DNA of 64,000 bases from Devosia sp. (GTDB lineage Bacteria; Pseudomonadota; Alphaproteobacteria; Rhizobiales; Devosiaceae), in assembly GCF_028290625.1 (NCBI RefSeq), contig NZ_JAQGJM010000020.1, positions 62,001 to 126,000 of the forward strand, in the 5' to 3' direction. The notes below the pieces were generated by a model, which saw nothing but the letters and a program-made list of their open reading frames with translations, searched no databases and was not told the origin of the DNA. Both the position numbers and the translations under genes were made by a program. Shown piece after piece: positions 57,662 through 64,000 of the stretch. Every line of letters starts with the position of its first letter. Within the stretch, counting starts at the first letter, position 1.

Positions 57662-58177
57662 CTAAAGATCGGGTTCTTTATCTTTTCCGGGCTTTTTCGA
57701 GATGCGATCGATGATCGCCAAGAACACCGCCGAAACCACGAAAGCGAGGTGGATGATGGTGAACCACATGATCTGGTTGTCGGTATATTGCGGCACGTTG
57801 AGGAAGATTTGCAGCAGGTGGATCGACGAGATGGCGACGATGGTCGAGGCCACCTTGATCTTGAGCGAGCCGGCATCGATCTGGCCGAGCCAATGCACAT
57901 CGTCCTCATTGTCGAAGCGCGAGACGAAGTTCTCGTAGCCCGAGATGATGACCATGACGACGAGGCTGGCGATCAGCGCCGCATCGATCAGCCCCAGCAC
58001 CTTGAGGATGGTTTCGGTATCGTCCATCTCGAAGACGTGGCTGGCGAATTCCCAGAGCTTGAACATGAACGAGGCGGCATAGATCGCCAGCGCCAGGCCC
58101 AGCCCGATATAGAAGACGACCAATAGCCAGCGCGACGCCAGGATGACCTTCTCGACGAAAATTTCCAGCTGCTTCAT
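57662..58177 (-). CDS. UPF0114/YqhA-family membrane protein
   Basis: A 171-residue inner-membrane protein with four predicted helices. It begins MKQLEIFVEKVILASRWLLVVFYIGLGLALAIYA and ends near DRISKKPGKDKEPD. The region LIDAALIASLVVMVIISGYENFVSRFDNEDDVHWLGQIDAGSLKIKVASTIVAISSIHLLQIF is characteristic of YqhA/UPF0114 (TIGR00645). Role is unknown. The start at 58177 is the family start. Confidence 0.93.
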   Translation of the reverse strand: MKQLEIFVEKVILASRWLLVVFYIGLGLALAIYAASFMFKLWEFASHVFEMDDTETILKVLGLIDAALIASLVVMVIISGYENFVSRFDNEDDVHWLGQIDAGSLKIKVASTIVAISSIHLLQIFLNVPQYTDNQIMWFTIIHLAFVVSAVFLAIIDRISKKPGKDKEPDL

Positions 58178-58306
58178 GCTCGGCTCCACTGCGTGAACCC
58201 CCAATAGCAAGATTTGCCGGGCAAACAAGGGGCTGGGCTGCATGGGGGCTTGTCGGCGGCGCCCGGATCGGCACTGATGCTGGCAAAACCGCGGAGGGGA
58301 AAACCA

Positions 58307-59209
58307 ATGATCAGCGATGACGCGCGCAAGGAAATCGACGTTCTGTTTGCCAAGCCGAAGAAGGTCGGCCTGACCCTGACCGAGAACCGGCGCCAGTGGG
58401 AGGAGGAGTGCCTCACCACGCACATGCTGCCCGAGGGGGCGGTGGTGGAGGCAGTGATTGCCGGCGGCGTGCCGGGCGAATGGGTGAGCATGCCGCAGAG
58501 CCAGCAGGGCAAGGTGTTCCTGCTGCTGCATGGCGGCGGCTACAATGCGGGCTCGCCCAAGACGCATCGACGCATGGCGGCCAATCTGGCGGCTGCCACT
58601 GGCATGCGGGTGCTGGTGCCGGATTACCGGCTGGCACCCGAGCATCCGTTCCCAGCCGGCGTCAAGGATGCGCTGCTGGCCTATGGCTGGCTACTGAGCC
58701 AGGGCCTGAGCGAGGCCGATGTAGTGGTGGGCGGCGACTCGGCCGGGGGCGGGCTGGCGCTTTCGATGCTGCTGGCCTTGCGCGAGGCCAATGCGAGAAT
58801 GCCGCTGGCGGCGGTGCTGATGGCGCCGTGGACTGACCTGACCGTTTCCAGCCCGTCTTATGAAACGTTGCGCGCCAAGGACCCGATCATCACCCGCGAG
58901 GGTCTGCGCGAGGCGGGGCTATGGTATGCGGGCAACCGCGATCCGGCCGATCCGATGCTGTCGCCGCTGTTCGCGGACCCCACTGGCCTGCCGCCGCTGC
59001 TGATCCACGCTGGTGGCGACGAGGTGATGGTGGATGACTCGGTGCTGTTCGCGCAAAAAGCGCAGGCGGCGGGTGTGGAAACGATTTTGAAGGTGTGGCC
59101 CGGCCTGTGGCACGTGTTCCAGGTTCAGTCCTATGTGCCCGAAGCGGCGCAGGCGATTGCCGAGATCGGGGCGTTCGTGCGCGAGCAGATGGGGCGCTCA
59201 AGGAATTAG
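58307..59209 (+). CDS. Alpha/beta hydrolase (hormone-sensitive lipase-like)
   Basis: A 300-residue esterase-type hydrolase. It contains the oxyanion-hole motif HGGG (residues 75-78), the nucleophile elbow GDSAGG with Ser145, and a catalytic Asp in GGDEVMVDDS near 240 and His in GLWHVFQ near 272. This is the HSL/family IV ester hydrolase pattern. The start at 58307 follows GGAGGGG. Substrate is unknown; small acyl esters are likely. Confidence 0.93.
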   Translation: MISDDARKEIDVLFAKPKKVGLTLTENRRQWEEECLTTHMLPEGAVVEAVIAGGVPGEWVSMPQSQQGKVFLLLHGGGYNAGSPKTHRRMAANLAAATGMRVLVPDYRLAPEHPFPAGVKDALLAYGWLLSQGLSEADVVVGGDSAGGGLALSMLLALREANARMPLAAVLMAPWTDLTVSSPSYETLRAKDPIITREGLREAGLWYAGNRDPADPMLSPLFADPTGLPPLLIHAGGDEVMVDDSVLFAQKAQAAGVETILKVWPGLWHVFQVQSYVPEAAQAIAEIGAFVREQMGRSRN

Positions 59210-59355
59210 AGGCGGGGCCAGCGGGGTTCGCTGAGGACTTAGCTGGCGCCTTGAGCCTTGGCGAACCCCTACCGGAGGCCCTCGCATCCGGCAGGATTGG
59301 TATGCGCGATCGAACATGAACGCATATCGAACGGGTGTTCGATGTTTCGTTCATC

Positions 59356-61206
59356 TTAGCGGCTGGCGAAATACGGTGTCACCAATGGCGTGATGCGGCG
59401 GATGGTGACCCGCCGGTTCTGCGCCTCGGCGCGCGGCGTCCTGATCCGCAGGTAGCGCTCGCCATAGCCCTGGGTAGCCAGGTTTTCGGGCGGGATGTCG
59501 TAATATTGGGTCAGGATGCGCGCGACATTGCTGGCCCGTTGGTCCGACAGCAGCAGGTTGTCGCGGTCCGAACCCGTGGCGTCGGTATGACCTTCGATGA
59601 GGAAGGTTTCGGCCGGATTCTGTTCGAGCAAGGTCCACATCGCCTCGGCCAGGCGGCTCAGCGCATTGACCTGGTTGCGGTTCAGGCTGGCAGCGCCGGA
59701 TGCAAAGTTAAGGTCGTTGACCTCCAGTCGCCGCAGGCTGTCGCGCAGGCGGGCGGAGCGCTTGACCTCGTCGATCGAATAGATGCGGCGGGCCCGTTCC
59801 AGCGGCGGTTCAGCGAAGAACGAGGCAATCGCGTCGGCATCGGCATAGCGCCAATCTAGCGCATAATCGCGGATCGAGATGGTGATACGCAGCGGCGGCA
59901 GGTCGATGCCGGGATCGCCCCAATATTCCATGTCGTCGTAATAGGCCGGGTCGAAATAGGCCAGCACATAGGTGTCGCCGTAGGGGTCGGTGCGGTAGCG
60001 CTCGAGGATATTGCCATATTGGTCGCGCGTGGTGACGACAACCGAACCATCGTCGCGGTAGACGGTTTCGCGGAAGCGGTTATCGCCGATCTGGTCGAAC
60101 TGGTAGTTCTCATCCCCGCCGAAGATGCGGTCGCGATCCGCATAGGAATTGTTGATGATGACGGTGTTGTTGGTCTCGTAGATATAGGTGTTCTGGACAT
60201 TGTTGATGATGGTGACGTTCTGCGGCGTCACCAGTTGGGGCGCGGCCGCCATCACCTCCCCCGTGCGGGCATTGGCTTCGACGATCTGCTCGGGCGTCAC
60301 CTCGGCCACGACCTGCGCCGCCTCGTCGCTTTCGGGCGCCTCGACATCCTCGCCGGTATCGGCCTCCATATCGACCGTGCCGTCCTTGGCGCTATCGAAC
60401 AGGGGCGCCGACTCATTGGCCGACACGCCTTCCGCCACCGGCTCGGTGGCGGTGAAGAGTTCCTCGGCCGGCAAGTCGGCGATCGGGTCGTCCTCAGCCA
60501 GGGCTTCGACCGCCATCGGCTCGGCATCGGCGTCGTCCTCGATGACGAGGTCCGGGTTGGCAGTCTGATCGGCGGTCACGTCGGTCTGCTCTTCGCTCGC
60601 GTCAGGCTCGACGGCCGTGTCTTCGTCCGTGGTGTCGGGCACGACTGCCGGTTCGTCATCGCTCGTTTCAGGCTCGGCCGCAGGATCTTCCTGCGTCGTG
60701 TCGTTCTCGACGGCCGTCGTATCGTCCGGCGTAGCCTCGTCTACCGATGTTTCGGGAACGGGCTCGTCATAGACAGGCTCGTCCGGGGTCGGTTCATCGT
60801 AAACGGGTTCCTCAGGCGTCGGCTCATCATAAACCGGCTCTTCGGCTGCCGGTTCATCATACACAGGCTCTTCGGCCGCTGGCTCCTCATAGACGGGCTC
60901 CTGATAGACGGGTTCTTCAGGGGCCGGCTCCTCGTAGACAGGCTCCTCTGGAGCAGGCTCGTCGTAGATCGGCTCTTCAGGAGCGGGTTCCTGATAGACT
61001 GGTTCCTCAGGGGCCGGCTCTTCGTAGGCAGGCTCCTCCGGAGCAGGAACCGGTTCCTCGGCCGGCGCGCCGGCCTGCAGTGCTGCAAGGCATTCGTCGT
61101 AGCTTGCAAAACCCGCGCACTCCTCAGGCATCTCTTCCTGCGCGAATGCGGGTGCTGCCAGCAAAGTAGAGAAGCCGACAACGGCAAGCCAAAAACGAAA
61201 GCGCAT
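59356..61206 (-). CDS. OmpA-like protein 1 with a Glu/Pro-rich repeat region
   Basis: A 616-residue exported protein. After the signal peptide (to AFAQ, about residue 22) comes a short domain with two cysteines (EECAGFASYDECLAAL), then a long repeat of EEPVYxEPAPEEP-like units (about 50-150), an acidic Thr/Asp-rich region, an Asn/Val segment NVTIINNVQN.., and a C-terminal OmpA domain (about 500-612) with IEGHTDATGSDRDNLLLSDQRASNVARIL. The OmpA domain binds peptidoglycan, so the protein probably links the outer membrane or periplasm to the wall. Confidence 0.9.
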   Translation of the reverse strand: MRFRFWLAVVGFSTLLAAPAFAQEEMPEECAGFASYDECLAALQAGAPAEEPVPAPEEPAYEEPAPEEPVYQEPAPEEPIYDEPAPEEPVYEEPAPEEPVYQEPVYEEPAAEEPVYDEPAAEEPVYDEPTPEEPVYDEPTPDEPVYDEPVPETSVDEATPDDTTAVENDTTQEDPAAEPETSDDEPAVVPDTTDEDTAVEPDASEEQTDVTADQTANPDLVIEDDADAEPMAVEALAEDDPIADLPAEELFTATEPVAEGVSANESAPLFDSAKDGTVDMEADTGEDVEAPESDEAAQVVAEVTPEQIVEANARTGEVMAAAPQLVTPQNVTIINNVQNTYIYETNNTVIINNSYADRDRIFGGDENYQFDQIGDNRFRETVYRDDGSVVVTTRDQYGNILERYRTDPYGDTYVLAYFDPAYYDDMEYWGDPGIDLPPLRITISIRDYALDWRYADADAIASFFAEPPLERARRIYSIDEVKRSARLRDSLRRLEVNDLNFASGAASLNRNQVNALSRLAEAMWTLLEQNPAETFLIEGHTDATGSDRDNLLLSDQRASNVARILTQYYDIPPENLATQGYGERYLRIRTPRAEAQNRRVTIRRITPLVTPYFASR

Positions 61207-61309
61207 TGAAGGTCCTTGTACCGCTGCAGAATTTAAGCAGCAGCTATACTGAAATCGAGGCCGTCGCACAGTCGCAAGTTGGCCGGATCGTTACCGGGAG
61301 AAAAAAAGA

Positions 61310-61340
61310 AAAAAGGCCGGGCGATGTGCCCGGCCTTCGT
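61310..61340 (-). terminator. Intrinsic terminator downstream of OmpA-like protein 2
   Basis: On the minus strand AAGGCCGGGC pairs with GCCCGGCCTT around ACATC, followed by a T run. It ends the larger ompA-like gene and separates the tandem pair. Confidence 0.88.
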
Positions 61341-61358
61341 GTTCAGCGTCCGTTCAGA

Positions 61359-63584
61359 TTAGTTGCTGGCCATGGTGATCAGCGGCGTGATGCGGCGGAT
61401 GGTGACGCGGCGGTTTTCGCGCTCGGCGGCATCGGTGCGGATGCGCAGATAGCGTTCGCCATAGCCCTGGGTCGCCAGGTTTTCCGGCGGCACCTTGTAG
61501 AAGTCGGTCAGGATGCGGGCCACCGTGGCGGCGCGCAGATCGCTGAGCTGCAGGTTCTTGATATCGGTGCCGACGGCATCGGTATGGCCTTCGATCAGGA
61601 AGGTTTCAGCCGGATTGTTCGCCAGCAGGCCAAGCATGGCGTTGGCCACGTTGCTGAGGGCCGCAACCTGATCACGGCTGATCGTGGCAGCACCGCTATC
61701 GAAGGTCAGGCCGCCCACTTCGAGCTTGCGCACGCTGTCACGCACGCGGGAAGACCGCTTGACCTCATCGATCGAATAGAGACGCGCGACCTGCTCGACC
61801 GGTGGCTGGCGGAAGAACACTTCCACATCATCTTGGTCCGCATCTTCGGCATCAAGCACGTAGTCCTGCACCGGGATATTGAGGCGCAGCGGCGGCAGGT
61901 CCTGGCCCGGATCGCGCCATTCCAGCAGGTCGTTGTCATAACGATCGTCGAAATAGGCGAGCACGGTTTCGCGGCCGTCCGGCGAGAAGCGCGAGCGGCG
62001 CAGTACGTCGCCGTTGCGGTTGCGCACGGTGACGATCTGGGTGCCATCGGGACGCGTAATGGTCTCGCGGACGCGGCCATTACTGAGGTTTTCGTAGAAC
62101 ACCTCATCCTGCTGGTTGTCGAAATACCGGTCGGTATCCTGGCCGGGCGTGTTGACGATCAACTGGGTGCCAATCTGCAGGATGACCTGGGTCAACTGAT
62201 CACCATAGGTGGTCTGGCGCAGGTCGTTCTGCTCGATATTGGTCTGCTGGCCGATATTGGTCTGCGTGTTGTTCTGGGTATTGTTGGTGGTGTTATTCGT
62301 CGTGTTGTTGGTGATGTTGTTGACGACATTGGTCTGGTTGATGATCGTCACGTTCTGCGGCACCACCGTCGGGGCGACGGCAGCAGCAGTCACCTGTTCG
62401 CCCTGCTCCTCGGTGACCGAGACTCGGGCGGTTTCTTCCGGCGCGAAGGCGGCCTGAGCGGCGGCATCGTTTTCCGGTGGCGGGGCAACGGGTGCCTCGG
62501 GCACGACTACTGCGGCTGGCTGGCCATCAGCGGGTGCGGGTGCGGCTTCGAAATCCTTGGCGCTGTCGAGCACCGGAGCGATCTGCTCCTGGGTGATGCC
62601 CTCGGGCAGCGTGGTGATGACTTCGACTGGCTGCCCCGTCGCATCGACAGGAGCTTCGCCAACGGGCTGTTCAGCCGGCGCTGGTACGGCCGGAGCTGGC
62701 TCCGCCGGGGTCAAACCCGGGACTTCGGTGAGCTTCAGGCCATTGTCGGCGAGGCAGGCGTTGACGTCGGCATAGCCGGCGGCAGCGCAGATGCTGGCGA
62801 TCTGGGCGCGGGCGGCGTCCATATTGGCTTGGGCCGCCGCGGCATCGCCACCCGACATCAGATCGGCAAGGGCGGTGTCATAGGCATTGACCTGTGCCTG
62901 CAGGTCAGCCTGCAGATTGGCATTGGCCGGCGCAGCTTCGGGAGCGGGAGCGGCCTCTGGGGCTGGAGCAGCCTCAGGAGCCGGAGCGGCTTCCGGGGCC
63001 GGCGCAGCTTCAGGAGCGGGGGCGGCCTCAGGTGCGGGAGCCGGTTCAGGAGCGGCTTCTGGCTCTGGGGCTGGCGGGGCTTCCTCAGCGGCCGGCGCTG
63101 GGGCCTGCCGCTGGGCCGCTTCGGGCGCAACTTCGGGTTCGGGTTCAGGAGCCGGCTCCGGTGCGGGAGCCGCTTCTGGGGCTGGCGCTGCTTCAGGAGC
63201 AGCCTCAGGTGCCGCTTCGGGGGCGACCTCAGGGGCAGGCTCCGGTTCCGGGGCAGGTGCTGCTTCGGGTTCGGGCGCGGGCTCAGGCGCTACTTCGGGA
63301 GCAGGCTCAGGCGCTGGCACAGCCTCGGGTTCTGGGGCGGGCTCAGGAGCCGCCTCCGGTGCAGGCGCAGCTTCAGGCGCCGGGGCGGCCTCGGGCACCG
63401 CTATCGGCTGACCGGGAGGCGTGGCGGACATGGCGGCGACGCAGGCGTCGAAATCGGTGATCCCGGCGTCAATACACACCTGCGGCAATTCCGGTGCTGG
63501 TGCGTCCTGCGCGAAGACCGGTATGGGCGCGAAAATCATTAACCCCAGGCTGGTGCTCGTAAGGAGCCAGTTTCGAATGCGCAT
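61359..63584 (-). CDS. OmpA-like protein 2 with an Ala/Pro-rich repeat region
   Basis: A 741-residue paralogue of protein 1 with the same order: signal peptide (to FAQ, about residue 25), a two-cysteine motif (QVCIDAGITDFDACVAAM), a very long PAPEAAPAPE-type repeat (about 50-245), a second cysteine pair, a region with NVTIINQTNVVNNITNNTTNN (Asn/Thr repeats), and a C-terminal OmpA domain (about 630-735) with IEGHTDAVGTDIKNLQLSDLRAATVARIL. AAGGAA precedes the ATG at 63584. The flexible repeats probably span the periplasm. Confidence 0.9.
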   Translation of the reverse strand: MRIRNWLLTSTSLGLMIFAPIPVFAQDAPAPELPQVCIDAGITDFDACVAAMSATPPGQPIAVPEAAPAPEAAPAPEAAPEPAPEPEAVPAPEPAPEVAPEPAPEPEAAPAPEPEPAPEVAPEAAPEAAPEAAPAPEAAPAPEPAPEPEPEVAPEAAQRQAPAPAAEEAPPAPEPEAAPEPAPAPEAAPAPEAAPAPEAAPAPEAAPAPEAAPAPEAAPANANLQADLQAQVNAYDTALADLMSGGDAAAAQANMDAARAQIASICAAAGYADVNACLADNGLKLTEVPGLTPAEPAPAVPAPAEQPVGEAPVDATGQPVEVITTLPEGITQEQIAPVLDSAKDFEAAPAPADGQPAAVVVPEAPVAPPPENDAAAQAAFAPEETARVSVTEEQGEQVTAAAVAPTVVPQNVTIINQTNVVNNITNNTTNNTTNNTQNNTQTNIGQQTNIEQNDLRQTTYGDQLTQVILQIGTQLIVNTPGQDTDRYFDNQQDEVFYENLSNGRVRETITRPDGTQIVTVRNRNGDVLRRSRFSPDGRETVLAYFDDRYDNDLLEWRDPGQDLPPLRLNIPVQDYVLDAEDADQDDVEVFFRQPPVEQVARLYSIDEVKRSSRVRDSVRKLEVGGLTFDSGAATISRDQVAALSNVANAMLGLLANNPAETFLIEGHTDAVGTDIKNLQLSDLRAATVARILTDFYKVPPENLATQGYGERYLRIRTDAAERENRRVTIRRITPLITMASN

Positions 63585-63826
63585 TGTGATTCCTTTGTGG
63601 TCGACAGACACTTGGTACCAGCATCACGGCGCTAGTCTGAACCGAGACTGAACGGCGCCAGGATTATCGATGTGATGCAAATCCCCTCGTAATGCCCGCA
63701 ACGCTTGGACTTGTGCCAAGGTTCCGTCGGCGGGCCGGCAAACATGGTGGGGCGAAGATGGCGCCAATGCGGCGCTGGCCGCCAGAGCCGCTCCGTGTTA
63801 GGCCGGAGCTACACCGCCGGACTCGC

Positions 63827-64000
63827 CATGCTGCAATCTCTCGATACGCTGAACCTTTCCACCGATGGCGCCGGACTCTACGAGTTTACCCGTGACGTCC
63901 GCCGCTTCGTGAATGCAGCGGGCGTGGTGACGGGCCTCCTCACCGTTTATTGCCGCCACACGTCCTGCTCGCTGTTGATCCAGGAAAATGCCGACGACGA
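63827..64000 (+). CDS. YjbQ/UPF0047-family protein, N-terminal fragment cut by window edge
   Basis: The first 58 codons run off the right edge. The frame reads MLQSLDTLNLSTDGAGLYEFTRDVRRFVNAAGVVTGLLTVYCRHTSCSLLIQENADDD. The HTSCSLLIQENADD motif is the hallmark of the YjbQ family, described as secondary thiamine-phosphate synthase; this activity is not certain for all members. The sequence 63585-63826 before it holds the promoters of both divergent genes. Confidence 0.92.

Noticed and set aside
62887..63411. Alanine/glycine/serine-rich plus-strand ORF resembling a structural repeat protein
   Set aside because: It is the complement of the Ala/Pro repeat of the OmpA-like protein; there is no signal peptide or ribosome-binding site.
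61206..63542. 778-codon plus-strand ORF antisense to the larger ompA-like gene (similar: 60019-61209)
   Set aside because: It is an artefact of the low-complexity repeats; the opposite strand encodes signal peptide, repeats and OmpA domain in order.

Overview
The window is high-GC alphaproteobacterial chromosome, most likely order Hyphomicrobiales (Rhizobiales) and plausibly Devosia or a close relative. The evidence is gene content and partly conserved order: a MucR/Ros start, carB, greA, trxB and lysR on one strand, carA, a GatB/YqeY gene, dnaG and rpoD further on, a long-acidic-insert RpoD, tandem OmpA-like proteins, and many 3'-end palindromic repeats. The genus is inference. There is no prophage, transposase, CRISPR array, rRNA or tRNA.

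Layout. 1-6.9 kb: partial mucR, CBS-domain protein, small exported or membrane proteins, a LacI regulator with three operator-like sites beside a short divergent ORF, a class I aminotransferase, a cupin/MarR divergent pair, and a 375-aa protein with an internal duplication. 6.9-8.05 kb has no credible protein gene. On the minus strand I read four tandem small-RNA genes, each with a -35/-10 pair at 17-bp spacing and an intrinsic terminator. Two of them carry three hairpins each, every one presenting the same CCUCCUCCC-containing loop. This resembles the alphaproteobacterial cuckoo/CcsR anti-Shine-Dalgarno RNAs and is the most interesting part of the window.

8.3-20 kb: exported protein, HAD hydrolase, the trxB-lysR pair, greA, a cold-shock gene, a TPR-methyltransferase/threonine aldolase pair, a PhyH dioxygenase, and carB translationally coupled to an unrecorded 46-aa membrane ORF. 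20-31.6 kb is accessory: two VOC proteins, a TehA/SLAC1-like channel coupled to a GlxA-type regulator, AraC, ArsR-SRPBCC, a reductase, two divergent LuxR-type regulators, clpS, an aldo/keto reductase, GNAT, and a divergent ArsR/MFS pair with two operator-like palindromes. 31.6-42 kb: an ABC-2 exporter, an orphan flagellin-like protein, a cyclopropane-fatty-acid synthase-like enzyme, two small proteins, an Rrf2 regulator, a Tat-exported CpdB-type nucleotidase, a YpfJ-type zinc metalloprotease, and carA.

42-51.2 kb: GatB/YqeY, two paralogous MFS exporters, HdeD-like and YihY-like membrane proteins, then dnaG-rpoD with a perfect 20-bp palindrome between them. 51.2-64 kb: a YiaAB-like/PspA pair divergent from a TetR gene with three operator-like sites, a run of small genes ending in queF, an LLM oxidoreductase, DUF533, DUF4189 and UPF0114 proteins, an alpha/beta hydrolase, two tandem OmpA-like proteins with long E/P- or A/P-rich repeats, and the start of a YjbQ gene at the right edge.

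How it fits together: core functions (carbamoyl phosphate synthesis, transcription, replication priming, thiol redox, queuosine) alternate with small regulator-plus-target modules. Several of these carry visible palindromic operators next to the regulator gene, suggesting autoregulated stress or detoxification switches. GC-rich palindromes sit mainly at gene 3' ends, often between convergent genes. All functional calls are from reading the sequence; no database search was run.
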